A DNA stretch of 64,000 nt from Phycisphaerae bacterium (GTDB lineage: Bacteria > Planctomycetota > Phycisphaerae > UBA1845 > CAIVHJ01), in contig JAJVHX010000007.1 of NCBI GenBank assembly GCA_022072405.1, forward strand, positions 124,001 to 188,000, given 5' to 3'. The notes beneath the pieces are model-generated. The model was not told where the DNA came from, did no database searches, and saw only the letters and a program-made list of their open reading frames with translations. Of the stretch, positions 41,336 to 50,231 are shown piece after piece. Every line of letters starts with the position of its first letter. Position 1 is the stretch's first letter. The position numbers and the translations under genes are program-made.

Positions 41336-42136
41336 ATGTTTCGAGAGTTGTTTCAATATCGGGAGCTGCTCTTCAGCCTGACGCTGCGGGAGATTCGCGT
41401 CCGCTACAAGCAGTCGCTGCTGGGCATGGCCTGGGCGGTCTTCATTCCGCTGTCGATGATGATCATCTTCACTTTTGTATTCACCAAGGCGCTGCGCGTT
41501 CCGGAACTGGAAAAAATCGGCATGCCTTACGCCGTCTTTGCTTATCTGGGATTGTTGCCCTGGACCTTTTTCAGCAGCAGCCTGACCGGAGCGGTCAGCA
41601 GTCTGGTGGCCAACCAGGGCTTGGTTACCAAGGTTTACTGCCCACGGGAGGCGTTTCCGCTTTCCTGCGTGGCCAGCAGTGCATTTGATTTTGTGATCGC
41701 TTCGGGCGTACTGGTCGGGTTGATCGGTTACTTTCACCTCTTCACCGACTGGGATTTTGTCTGGCATCAGACGATGTGGTTTGTGCCGGTGGTGCTGCTG
41801 GTACAGGTGATGTTCACGGTGGGATTGGCCATGCTGCTGGCTATGGGCAATCTCTTTTTTCGCGATGTGCGCTATCTGTTCAGCGTGGTGATTTATCTGT
41901 GGATGTTTCTGACCAGTGTCATCTATCCATTGCGCAGCCAGCATGATTTTTATAACGTATTGATCAATCTGAATCCGATGACGCCGATCATCAGTGCTTA
42001 TCGAGCCTGCATCGTCGGCGGTCATTGGCCGATGACCGGCGGATTTATTTATGCGACGGTGGTTGCAGTGGTGGTCTGTTTCGGTTCGTGGCGGTTCTTC
42101 CACCGCACGGAACCGCGGTTTGCGGAATTCATTTAA
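41336..42136 (+). CDS. ABC-2 polysaccharide export permease (Wzm-like)
   Basis: The 266-residue membrane protein starts at ATG 41336 (MFRELFQYRELLFSLTLREI); a longer frame begins inside the previous gene and lacks family similarity. It has six predicted helices, for example SMMIIFTFVFTKAL, WTFFSSSLTGAVSSLVA and VVIYLWMFLTSVIYPL. It also has the ABC-2 signature IRVRYKQSLLGMAWAVFIPL. Together with the ATPase gene two positions downstream it forms an exporter for a lipid-linked or finished polysaccharide. An unrelated methyltransferase gene sits between permease and ATPase. Confidence 0.92.
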   Translation: MFRELFQYRELLFSLTLREIRVRYKQSLLGMAWAVFIPLSMMIIFTFVFTKALRVPELEKIGMPYAVFAYLGLLPWTFFSSSLTGAVSSLVANQGLVTKVYCPREAFPLSCVASSAFDFVIASGVLVGLIGYFHLFTDWDFVWHQTMWFVPVVLLVQVMFTVGLAMLLAMGNLFFRDVRYLFSVVIYLWMFLTSVIYPLRSQHDFYNVLINLNPMTPIISAYRACIVGGHWPMTGGFIYATVVAVVVCFGSWRFFHRTEPRFAEFI

Positions 42137-42165
42137 CGATCCCATCCACGGCAGGGAGGCCTGAT

Positions 42166-42837
42166 ATGCTGAAGACGCTCCTCAGGAAGATGATGCCGAA
42201 TCGTCACAATGGCCGGAGCTACTGGTCTGCCCGTTACACGAAAGCGGCGGGCCACGACAAAGCGGTGGGTGATCGGCGGATGAGTGAAGAGCAGATCCGT
42301 GGCGCCTACGCTCAGAAGCTGGAGATTTTGCAACAGGCTTGGCGACAGCATTGGCCCGGCGGAGCGACCGGCCGGCTGCTCGATGCCGGTTGCGGGTTCG
42401 GCTATTATACCGAAGGGGCCAGGCAGACCGGTTTCGATGTGCTGGGTGTCGATTTTATTGATACCGCCGTGGCCGAAGCCCGGCTGCGCTATCCGCAGTG
42501 CACCTTCGAAGTGGGCGATTTAACGCGGCTCAATTTAGGGCGGACCTTCGAGGCCATCATCAGTCTGAATACCTATGTGGCGATTGTGGACGAGGTGGAT
42601 TGGCGTAGCGCAGTGCAGCGGGTCGCGGCGCATCTGGCCCCGGGCGGATTATGGTGTCTGATGGATATGCTGGCGGAGCAGTTGACCAGCCCGGATCACG
42701 CCGCGCACATCGCCTATCGCTCGGTGGCCCAGTATGCAGAAATACTCCAGCCGCTGGGACTGCGAATCAAAGAACATCGGTTGATTCCGATTCACGAATT
42801 TGGCTATGACGAAACGCTGCTGATGATTACCCGATGA
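42166..42837 (+). CDS. SAM-dependent methyltransferase
   Basis: The start at 42166 is preferred because GGGAGG lies 8 bases before it; a longer frame runs back into the permease gene. The 223-residue protein has the class I motif I LLDAGCGFGYYTEG (D73 to G79). It also has FDVLGVDFIDTAVAEARLR (acidic loop), FEAIISLNTYVAIVDE and LAPGGLWCLMDML. It probably methylates a sugar or the chain end of the polymer; in ABC-exported polysaccharides a terminal methyl group can signal chain completion, so a capping role is a reasonable inference. It ends inside the ATPase start (ATGA). Confidence 0.88.
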   Translation: MLKTLLRKMMPNRHNGRSYWSARYTKAAGHDKAVGDRRMSEEQIRGAYAQKLEILQQAWRQHWPGGATGRLLDAGCGFGYYTEGARQTGFDVLGVDFIDTAVAEARLRYPQCTFEVGDLTRLNLGRTFEAIISLNTYVAIVDEVDWRSAVQRVAAHLAPGGLWCLMDMLAEQLTSPDHAAHIAYRSVAQYAEILQPLGLRIKEHRLIPIHEFGYDETLLMITR

Positions 42838-44072
42838 GTAACGATGTTGCCATCCAGGTTGAAGAAATGTGGAAGAAGTTCACCCGTGGTGAACGCAATG
42901 ACAGTCTGCGCGACGCGCTGCCGGCGTTGTGGCGCTGGTGGCGGCGGCGAAAGGAACGTCCGTCGGATGAGTTGGAAGCCCGACAATTCTGGGCCTTGTC
43001 CGATGTCTCTTTCAGCGTGGAGCGCGGTCAGGCGCTGGGGATCATCGGCCCGAACGGTGCGGGTAAAAGCACCATGCTCAAACTGCTCAGCAGCATACTG
43101 GTGCCGACCCGCGGGCGGATGCAGATCAACGGCCGGCTGACCGCGCTGATCGAAGTGGGCGCCGGTTTCCATCCCGATCTGACCGGCCGCGAAAACATCT
43201 ATCTCAACGGGGCGATCCTGGGCATGAGCCGCCGCGAAATCACCCGAAAAATGGGTGAAATCATCGATTTCGCCGGTGTGGCGGATTTTATCGATACTCC
43301 GGTCAAGCGCTACAGCTCGGGCATGCAGGCCCGGCTGGGCTTTTCAGTCGCTGCCCATATGGACCCGGAGATTTTACTGGTCGATGAAGTGCTGGCGGTG
43401 GGCGACGTGCAGTTTCAGCAGAAATGCCTGGATAAGATGCACTATTTCGCGAATTCCGGGCGAGCCATTGTCTTCATCTCGCATAATCTGCAGGCGGTGG
43501 CGGAACTTTGTCCGCAGGCACTGCTGCTGATGCGCGGGGCGGTGGCGGCCTATGGTCCGACCGGTCAGGTCATTCAACATTATCTGCTCACCATGCGCGA
43601 ACAGACCATCGCCGCGCAGGATGACCGGCATCAACTCTGCGCCATCCATCTGCTGAATGGTGGGGGCGAAGAATCCAACCACTTTGCCGCTGGAGAACAG
43701 GCCCGGCTGACGTTCAATGTGCAGATCAGCGAACCACCGGCAGAGTACCTGCTTGGACTGGCGATTCGCCGCACCACCGACGGCGTGATGATGTGTGATT
43801 ATCACTTCAACCTGCCGGCGGAACTGCCCATCGGCCAGGCCATACCTATGTCACTGGATTTTAATACTCATTTTCTGACCGGTTCCTACGCAGTCACGCT
43901 GTTCCTGATGGAACGGGCCTCCTATCGACGGCTGGTTTATCTCGATTTCGTAAAGATATTTGATGTGCGCGATACCCAGGCCTATGAAGGTCTGGTGCAT
44001 ATCAATCCGCAACTGCAAATTAGTCCCATCGGTCTACATGCGGAACTACCCTGCATCGCCGAGGTGAGCTAG
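42834..44072 (+). CDS. ABC polysaccharide exporter ATPase with C-terminal binding domain (Wzt-like)
   Basis: The 412-residue protein has a nucleotide-binding domain with Walker A GPNGAGKST (72-80), signature YSSGMQARLGF (about 161) and Walker B ILLVDEVLAVGD (about 181). About 170 further residues follow (FAAGEQARLTFNVQISEPPA, LPIGQAIPMSLDFNTHFLTG), matching the carbohydrate-binding Wzt C-terminal domain that recognises the capped end of the glycan before export. It overlaps the methyltransferase gene by four bases and is followed after one base by a glycosyltransferase. Confidence 0.94.
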   Translation: MSNDVAIQVEEMWKKFTRGERNDSLRDALPALWRWWRRRKERPSDELEARQFWALSDVSFSVERGQALGIIGPNGAGKSTMLKLLSSILVPTRGRMQINGRLTALIEVGAGFHPDLTGRENIYLNGAILGMSRREITRKMGEIIDFAGVADFIDTPVKRYSSGMQARLGFSVAAHMDPEILLVDEVLAVGDVQFQQKCLDKMHYFANSGRAIVFISHNLQAVAELCPQALLLMRGAVAAYGPTGQVIQHYLLTMREQTIAAQDDRHQLCAIHLLNGGGEESNHFAAGEQARLTFNVQISEPPAEYLLGLAIRRTTDGVMMCDYHFNLPAELPIGQAIPMSLDFNTHFLTGSYAVTLFLMERASYRRLVYLDFVKIFDVRDTQAYEGLVHINPQLQISPIGLHAELPCIAEVS

Positions 44073-44073
44073 C

Positions 44074-45324
44074 ATGGTGACGGGTTCCTCCCACCCTATC
44101 GCAGCCGAACCACTGCGCGTCTGTTATCTGGCGTCAAAATTTCCCCAATGGTCGGAAATGTTCATGGCCTATGAATTGCGGGAGATGCAATCGACAGCGC
44201 GGGTGGAGTTGCTGGCCTTGGAGCGAGGTCAACCGGAATGCGTACAGCAACTGTTGCCCGCGGAGTTGTCGCAACGGGTGCATTATCCTGACCAGTCTGC
44301 CGATCTGGTCTATTGGTCACAGACCGCTCGAATCTGGCGGAGACATGCCTTGTCGCGCCACCGAGTCATTCCTATGCACGTACTGGGCTTTCGAACCAGC
44401 TGGCAGATGGCCCGAAAATGCGCGACAGTAATGCCGATCCTTCGTCGATTGCGTCCTCACCTGCTGCACGTGCAATTTGCCGGCATGGCCCAGATGGGCC
44501 ATATCCTGGCCGAGGAATTTCATATTCCCTATGTGATCAGCGTCTGGGGTACGGATATTCGTCATCAGCATTTACCGCTCACCACGCGGGCGTTGCAACA
44601 GGCCAGTGGCGTACTTTGTCAGGGGCGGGCGGATCAACGTATCGTGATTGATGAATTCGGCGTGGCTCCGGAGCGCACCGCGGTGGTGGGTCATGCGGTG
44701 GATACTCAACGTTTTTCGCCGACGGCGTTCAACGGCCAGCGGAACCTGCTTACGGTAGCTCGACTGCATCCGGTGAAGGGACTTGATGTATTGATCGAGG
44801 CGATGGCTTTGCTGCGGGATGATCCACTCATCGGTCGGTTGGTGATAGTTGGTGACGGGCCGGAACGCACCGTGCTGCAGAACCAGATCGAACGACTACA
44901 GTTGTCCGGTCGTGTGGAACTGGCGGGTGTCTGTCATCATGAACAGTTACCGGTGCAGTATGGCCGGGCGGCGGTGGTGGTGATCCCCAGCCGCAGTGAA
45001 GGGTTCAATTGTGTCAAGCTGGAAGCGCTGGCCTGTGGTCGGCCGGTGATTGTGACGCGGGTGGGCGGTCTACCGGAAGCCATCACCCCAGAGGTGGGGT
45101 GGGTGGTGGAGCCGGAAAATCCCCGGGCGCTCGCCGCGGCGATCCGCGAAGCATTGAGTGATCACGGGCGAGTGCAGCAGATGAGTCAGGCCGCTCGGAA
45201 TAAAATTGAACAGGAATTCAGTTGGTCGCAACGCCGGGCCGGGTTGCTCAACTTCTGGCAACGCAACCTGGCGTCACAGCCGGTGCCGCTGTCTACCCAA
45301 CCATCGTTGGAACTCCGCCCATGA
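44074..45324 (+). CDS. GT4-type glycosyltransferase
   Basis: The 416-residue enzyme has a GT-B fold, with N-domain VCYLASKFPQWSEMFMAYEL and HVQFAGMAQMGHILAEEF. The C-domain shows LTVARLHPVKGLDVLIEAM, LVIVGDGPERTVLQNQIERL and EGFNCVKLEALACGRPVI. The opening resembles the EpsF/colanic-acid WcaC-type enzymes. The ATG at 44074 lies right after the previous stop. It belongs to the exopolysaccharide assembly operon. The linkage formed is unknown. Confidence 0.9.
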   Translation: MVTGSSHPIAAEPLRVCYLASKFPQWSEMFMAYELREMQSTARVELLALERGQPECVQQLLPAELSQRVHYPDQSADLVYWSQTARIWRRHALSRHRVIPMHVLGFRTSWQMARKCATVMPILRRLRPHLLHVQFAGMAQMGHILAEEFHIPYVISVWGTDIRHQHLPLTTRALQQASGVLCQGRADQRIVIDEFGVAPERTAVVGHAVDTQRFSPTAFNGQRNLLTVARLHPVKGLDVLIEAMALLRDDPLIGRLVIVGDGPERTVLQNQIERLQLSGRVELAGVCHHEQLPVQYGRAAVVVIPSRSEGFNCVKLEALACGRPVIVTRVGGLPEAITPEVGWVVEPENPRALAAAIREALSDHGRVQQMSQAARNKIEQEFSWSQRRAGLLNFWQRNLASQPVPLSTQPSLELRP

Positions 45325-46445
45325 TCCGTATCGCCCTTGATGCCCGGACCCTTTTCAGTACCCGGCGACGGGGCACGGGAAAAAATCTGCTTGATCTTTA
45401 TCGGGAGCTGGCCCGGCAGCGACCGGATTGGGAATTCCTGCTTTTTCATCATCAGCAACCTGCAGAACCGCTTTTTGCCGAGCAGCCGAATGTGCAGCCG
45501 CGCTATATTGATCTGCCCGGAACGCGTTGGAATCTGTGGGAAGAGTTGCGCTTACCGCTGGCGGCTAAACTGGCTGGCGTGCGCGTGCTGCACTGCCCAG
45601 CCAATAGTGTCCCGCGCTTTCCACTGGTACCCCTGGTCTCAACTATTCACGATCTGATCCCGCTCAAGGTGATCGACCCCGATCAGCCCGCAGAAGCGGC
45701 GCGCTTTCGGACACGTGTTCTACGTTGTGTGCGGGTGGCGCGGCGAATCATCGCGGTATCGTCAGCCACGAAACAGGACTTAATATCGGACCTGGGAGCG
45801 GACGGCGAAAAAATTGACGTGCTGACCTGGGCGGCGGATGCCGCCTGTCAGCCGGTGCGAGATGAAGCTTTACTCGCGGCGATTCGGTCCCGATACATGA
45901 TTAACGGACGCTACGGGCTGGTTTTTTCCGGCCGGAGTCGGCGGAAGAATACCGCGGGTATTCTTCGCGGCTGGGCCCAGGTGCCTGAGTCGATTCGGCG
46001 CGATGTGCAGCTACTGTTGATTGGTGTCGAGCCGGCTGAACAGCGGCAGCAACTGGAGCAACTGACGGAGAACCTGGGTATAGCAGCGCAGTGTCGGGTG
46101 CAGGGTTTTGCTCCGGAAGAGGATATTCCGGCGCTGCTCAGTGGAGCGGAACTGTTGGCGTTCTGCAGCTTATATGAAGGCTTCGGTTTGCCGATTCTCG
46201 ATGCTTTCTGCTGCGAGACGCCGGTGCTGACCTCATCGCTTAGCAGCATGCCGGAAGTGGCGGGCGACGCCGCTGAATACTGCGATCCGCATCAGCCAGC
46301 CAGCATCGCCGCCGGGATGATGCGACTGCTGACCGAACCGGCACGGCGGGCTGAACTGGTGAAACTGGGTCGTGAACGGATCAAGCGGTATACCTGGCAA
46401 CGAAGTGCCGAGACGGTTGGCCGGGTTTTTGAGCGCTGTTTATGA
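45321..46445 (+). CDS. GT4-type glycosyltransferase
   Basis: The start at 45321 overlaps the stop of the previous gene (ATGA) and gives the canonical N-terminus IRIALDARTLFSTRRRGTGK; an extension to 45222 would be antisense-like and is rejected. The 374-residue enzyme has VLHCPANSVPRFPLVPLV, STIHDLIPLKVID, and in the C-domain YGLVFSGRSRRKNTAGIL and YEGFGLPILDAFCCETPV. It resembles mannosyltransferases that act on undecaprenyl-linked glycans. Confidence 0.9.
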   Translation: MIRIALDARTLFSTRRRGTGKNLLDLYRELARQRPDWEFLLFHHQQPAEPLFAEQPNVQPRYIDLPGTRWNLWEELRLPLAAKLAGVRVLHCPANSVPRFPLVPLVSTIHDLIPLKVIDPDQPAEAARFRTRVLRCVRVARRIIAVSSATKQDLISDLGADGEKIDVLTWAADAACQPVRDEALLAAIRSRYMINGRYGLVFSGRSRRKNTAGILRGWAQVPESIRRDVQLLLIGVEPAEQRQQLEQLTENLGIAAQCRVQGFAPEEDIPALLSGAELLAFCSLYEGFGLPILDAFCCETPVLTSSLSSMPEVAGDAAEYCDPHQPASIAAGMMRLLTEPARRAELVKLGRERIKRYTWQRSAETVGRVFERCL

Positions 46446-47668
46446 ATCAATCGCTGCCCATTCTGCAACTCACCTCTCCGGCGACGGAATCAACTTCCGT
46501 AGCGCTGCGCCTGGATTGTCGCTACTATCGGGGTGATCGGCCATGCGTAAAGGGTCGGCTGTGCTCCTGTGTTGAATATGCTCCGATGGGTCAGCGAATT
46601 CTGATCATCAAGCTGGGCGCACTGGGCGACGTCATTCGGACGGAAGCCCTGTTGCCTGGGCTGAAGGATGTTTATCCGCAGAGCCACATCACCTGGGTGA
46701 GCAAGGCGAGCGGCTGCCGGGTGCTGGCCAACAATCCACTGATCGACCGCCTGCTGGAATTCAATGCCGAAACGATCTGCCATCTGGAAATTGAACAGTT
46801 TGACCTGCTGATCAGTCTGGATAAGGAGCCCGGTCCGGCGGCGCTGGCTATGCGCGTACCGGCGGCGGAAAAGCGTGGTATCGGTCTGAGTGCCCAGGGC
46901 ACCAGTTATCCACTCAATGCCCAAGCCCATCATTATTTTCTGCTGGGACTGAGTGATGAACTTAAATTCCAGCGCAATTCCTTTAGCTATCAGAAATTGG
47001 TCTATGACGCACTGGGCCTGACCTACCAGGGCGAACGTTATACCCTCTACCCGTCGGAAGCCGATGAGGCTTATGCCACGCAGAAATGGCGGGAATGGGG
47101 CGTATCAGCCTCGGAGCGGATTGTCGGACTGAATACCGGCGCGGGATCGGTTTTTGCCAACAAAACCTGGAATGCAGATCAATTTGTGGAGTTAAGCCGG
47201 ATGCTCGTGGCCCGCGGAGATTGTCGCGTCGCGTTGCTCGGCGGGCCGGAGGAGATCGGTAAAAACGAATGGATTTATAAGCAACTGGCCGGCCAGGTGA
47301 TCCATACCGGTTGTCATCATCGCGAACTGCAATTCGCCGCGTTGCTGCGACATTGCTCAGTGGTGCTCACCGGGGATACCACGGCGTTGCACATGGCGGT
47401 CGCGTTGCGGGTGCCGGTGGTGGCTTTGTTCGGGCCGACCTGTGCCCAGGAAATTGATCTCTATGGCCGGGGTCGAAAATTACGGGCGGGACTGGCCTGC
47501 AGTCCTTGTTACCGACGACACTGTGATATCGCACCGAGTTGTATGGATCAACTCCAGGTTGAGCAGGTGGCCCAGACGCTCAGTGAATATCTGGATCCGT
47601 CGACCGGGCGAACGGTTGGAGTCAGCCAGGAAATGCGGACGCCTGCACAAATATTGATGAGCGAGTAA
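46442..47668 (+). CDS. GT9-family (heptosyltransferase-like) enzyme with N-terminal Cys motif
   Basis: The 408-residue protein has the GT9 N-domain RILIIKLGALGDVIRTEALL, GVSASERIVGLNTGAGSVFA and the C-domain LRHCSVVLTGDTTALHMAVA with VPVVALFGPT. Before the GT9 core is a 45-residue extension containing four Cys in LDCRYYRGDRPCVKGRLCSC (C26, C35, C41, C43). Near the C-terminus another Cys set appears in CSPCYRRHCDIAPSCM. The extension is not part of standard heptosyltransferases and may bind zinc or an Fe-S cluster. The start overlaps the previous stop (ATGA at 46442). Confidence 0.87.
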   Translation: MNQSLPILQLTSPATESTSVALRLDCRYYRGDRPCVKGRLCSCVEYAPMGQRILIIKLGALGDVIRTEALLPGLKDVYPQSHITWVSKASGCRVLANNPLIDRLLEFNAETICHLEIEQFDLLISLDKEPGPAALAMRVPAAEKRGIGLSAQGTSYPLNAQAHHYFLLGLSDELKFQRNSFSYQKLVYDALGLTYQGERYTLYPSEADEAYATQKWREWGVSASERIVGLNTGAGSVFANKTWNADQFVELSRMLVARGDCRVALLGGPEEIGKNEWIYKQLAGQVIHTGCHHRELQFAALLRHCSVVLTGDTTALHMAVALRVPVVALFGPTCAQEIDLYGRGRKLRAGLACSPCYRRHCDIAPSCMDQLQVEQVAQTLSEYLDPSTGRTVGVSQEMRTPAQILMSE

Positions 47669-47671
47669 AGC

Positions 47672-49054
47672 ATGTCGCCAACGGAAGCATTATTCTGGTT
47701 TCTCTATGTCTTTGGCACCCTGGGGGCGCTCTTCAACCCTATTTACGGTGCCCTGCTCTATATTCTGGTTTATAACCTGAATCCGGAAACGCAGTGGTGG
47801 GGCGGTCACGTGGTGATGATGGGGTTGCGAACCTCGTTTGTGCCCGCGATCGCCACGATCATCGGACTGGTCATTAACTATAAACCGCTCGAATATTTTC
47901 AGCGCCAGTTTCCGCTGATGTTCAAGCTGATGCTCATCTACATATTATATTCCTTCCTGGCCTCCACTACGGAGAACGATCCGCTGGGTAATCCGGTCAG
48001 CCAGTTTCTGCTCGATAAAATGCTGCGTATTGCCATCTTCGTGTTCATCATTGTGCGCGTGGTACGCAAAGTGACCCATTACGCCTGGCTGCTGTGGGCC
48101 TGGATGGCCGGCACGATCTACATCGGATACCAGGCCTGGTCGGGCGTGGGTATTGAAGTAAACGGTCGATTAACCGGCGGACTGGGTGGTCCCGATTTCG
48201 CTGAATCCAGTGGTCTGGCGGCGCACCTGGTAGCCATGATCGCCCTCGCTGGATACCTGTTCTATTCTTCGATTTCCAAGCGCGGCAAATTCTTCGCCCT
48301 GCTCGCCGCAGCGTTTGCCGTCAACACCATCATCATGACTCGTACGCGCAATGCCTTTCCGGGCATCATCGTGCTGATCCTGTTCGGCCTGCTGCGCCTG
48401 CCGCGCGGCGTGCGCCTGAAGTGTACCGTGGGTATTGCGGTCGGTATCTTTTTCTCGATTCAACTGACGGATGAAGGCTGGTGGAAGCGTATGGAAACGC
48501 TGAAGGACCCCCAAGCCGATCCATCCATCGCCAGCCGTTTCGATTACTGGAATGCGGCGTTTGCCATGGCCGGCGATCATACTTTCGGCGTCGGAGCGGG
48601 GCAGTTCCGTTTCAATATTCAAAGCTACCTGCCCGGCCTGGAGGTTGGTCGTAGCGCTCACAGTACCTACATGGAATGTCTGGCGGAGTTGGGTTATCCG
48701 GGGCTGATTTTGTTCCTGATGATCATCGGGGCGACTTTCTGGCAAATGGAACGGGCCCGGTCAGTGGGCAAGAGTTGGAGCAGTAATGTGAACTGGGCGC
48801 CTGAGATTGCGGCGGAGCAACGCAAATTGCTGCTGATTGCCACGGCCAACGAAGTTGCTTTGGCGGGCTTCTTAATGAGCGCTGCCTTTACTACCCGATC
48901 GTGGACGGAAGGCATGTGGCTGCTGCTGGGGCAGAGTTGTTGTCTTTACAATCTGGCGATGGACCTGCATGGCCGCCTGACCACGCTGTGGGCGGCGTAT
49001 GAAGTGCGGTTGCGCCCCTCGACGCCGATGGGTGCGGTCCCGGCGCTGGGGTGA
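47672..49054 (+). CDS. O-antigen ligase/polymerase-like membrane protein
   Basis: The 460-residue protein has about ten to twelve hydrophobic helices (for example FLYVFGTLGALFNPIYGALL, RIAIFVFIIVRVVR and YPGLILFLMIIGATFW). It carries the polymerase-type loop GDHTFGVGAGQFRFNIQSYL and GRSAHSTYMECLAELGYPGL. The N-terminal half (GRLTGGLGGPDFAESSGLAA) resembles putative O-glycosylation ligases associated with exosortase systems. It may polymerise repeat units (Wzy) or ligate the polymer to an acceptor; both remain possible. It lies between a GT9 gene and a GT4 gene, overlapping the latter. Confidence 0.82.
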   Translation: MSPTEALFWFLYVFGTLGALFNPIYGALLYILVYNLNPETQWWGGHVVMMGLRTSFVPAIATIIGLVINYKPLEYFQRQFPLMFKLMLIYILYSFLASTTENDPLGNPVSQFLLDKMLRIAIFVFIIVRVVRKVTHYAWLLWAWMAGTIYIGYQAWSGVGIEVNGRLTGGLGGPDFAESSGLAAHLVAMIALAGYLFYSSISKRGKFFALLAAAFAVNTIIMTRTRNAFPGIIVLILFGLLRLPRGVRLKCTVGIAVGIFFSIQLTDEGWWKRMETLKDPQADPSIASRFDYWNAAFAMAGDHTFGVGAGQFRFNIQSYLPGLEVGRSAHSTYMECLAELGYPGLILFLMIIGATFWQMERARSVGKSWSSNVNWAPEIAAEQRKLLLIATANEVALAGFLMSAAFTTRSWTEGMWLLLGQSCCLYNLAMDLHGRLTTLWAAYEVRLRPSTPMGAVPALG

Positions 49055-50211
49055 GGGCCTTCATGGGTACGCTGCTGCATGTCTTGAGTAATCTGCAAAC
49101 CGGCGGCACGGAATTGAACACCCTGCGGCTCGCCCAGGGGCTCAACCGGCGAGGCTGGTCGCAGCAATTGATCCTCCTGACTGATCAGATTGATCCCGCG
49201 TTGCGTGCGCTGGCCCCTTGCCCGATCGTGCAGCCTCATCGTCGCCTGTGTCGCTGGCGTAGTGCGGCTTGGCTGGCGGAGCAACTGCGGAAACATCCCG
49301 GAGCGGTGGTTCATAGCCGCGCCCTGGTTACCTGGCTGGATAGTGCACTGGCCGTCTTGATGGCGGGCGGACGTTCCCGCTGGGTGCAGAGTTTTCATGG
49401 TCCGGCAACATTTCAACCATACGGTTGGCTGCGCCGCGGGATGATCAAATATTTGTCGCGATTCACTCCGCACTATCTGACCGTCAGCCATGATCTGGCC
49501 AATCGTTTGCAGAGCAGCTGGAGAGTGACCCCTTCAGCTATTACGGTTATTCCCAACGGCATTGACCTGACTCGGTATCGTCCCGCAGATGATCTGGCGG
49601 CTGCCAAGCAACAGATCGGTTACCAGCCAGATGATCTGGTGATCGGCAGCGTCGGTTCACTTTATGAGGTGAAGAACCAGCGACTGTTGATCGAGGCGCT
49701 CGAAGGGCTGGTGCCGGCGTTGCCTCAGGTTCGGATACTGCTGGTCGGCGATGGGCCGATGCGGACTGCCTGGGAACAGCTTGCTGAGGCGCGGGGCTGG
49801 CGCGATCACGTCTGCTTTACCGGAGTGCAGCAGGATGTCGTACCCTGGCTGCAGGCCATGGATATTTATGTGCAGACCAGTCGGCTGGAAGGCTCACCCA
49901 CGGCGGTGCTGGAAGCGATGGCCGTTGGTCGGCCGGTGGTGGCGACAGCGTCACCCGGTTGCATGGAATTGAATCAGGCGCATGGCTGGCCGCTACTGGT
50001 GCCTATAGATGATCCGGCACAACTGGCTCAGACATTGCGGGCACTGGCGGCGGATCGCTCGCGCTGTCAGCAGTCAGGTGCCGCCGGCCTGAAACTGGTG
50101 CGGGATCACTACAGTCTGGAACAGATGGTCGATGCTTATGATGCCTACTATCGACAATTGTTAATAGCGCAGCCGGTAGTTGACCAACTGCTGCCTTCAA
50201 CAGATGGATGA
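49051..50211 (+). CDS. GT4-type glycosyltransferase
   Basis: The 386-residue enzyme starts with LLHVLSNLQTGGTELNTLRL, a common GT4 opening. The GTG at 49051 overlaps the previous stop; ATG at 49063, preceded by GAGGG, is an alternative start. Seen in the C-domain are VIPNGIDLTRYRPADDLA, IGSVGSLYEVKNQRLLIEAL and EGSPTAVLEAMAVGRPVV. The acceptor is unknown. It is followed after 20 bases by another GT4 gene. Confidence 0.9.
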   Translation: MRAFMGTLLHVLSNLQTGGTELNTLRLAQGLNRRGWSQQLILLTDQIDPALRALAPCPIVQPHRRLCRWRSAAWLAEQLRKHPGAVVHSRALVTWLDSALAVLMAGGRSRWVQSFHGPATFQPYGWLRRGMIKYLSRFTPHYLTVSHDLANRLQSSWRVTPSAITVIPNGIDLTRYRPADDLAAAKQQIGYQPDDLVIGSVGSLYEVKNQRLLIEALEGLVPALPQVRILLVGDGPMRTAWEQLAEARGWRDHVCFTGVQQDVVPWLQAMDIYVQTSRLEGSPTAVLEAMAVGRPVVATASPGCMELNQAHGWPLLVPIDDPAQLAQTLRALAADRSRCQQSGAAGLKLVRDHYSLEQMVDAYDAYYRQLLIAQPVVDQLLPSTDG

Positions 50212-50231
50212 AACAGTATAGCAGGTGACGG

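Noticed and set aside
41060..42145. 361-codon minus-strand frame opposite the ABC permease
   Set aside because: Antisense of a membrane protein; the product is polar with no recognisable family.
45222..45320. Upstream extension of the GT4 gene beginning at 45321
   Set aside because: The extension overlaps the previous gene by about 100 bases; the canonical start and four-base ATGA overlap lie at 45321.
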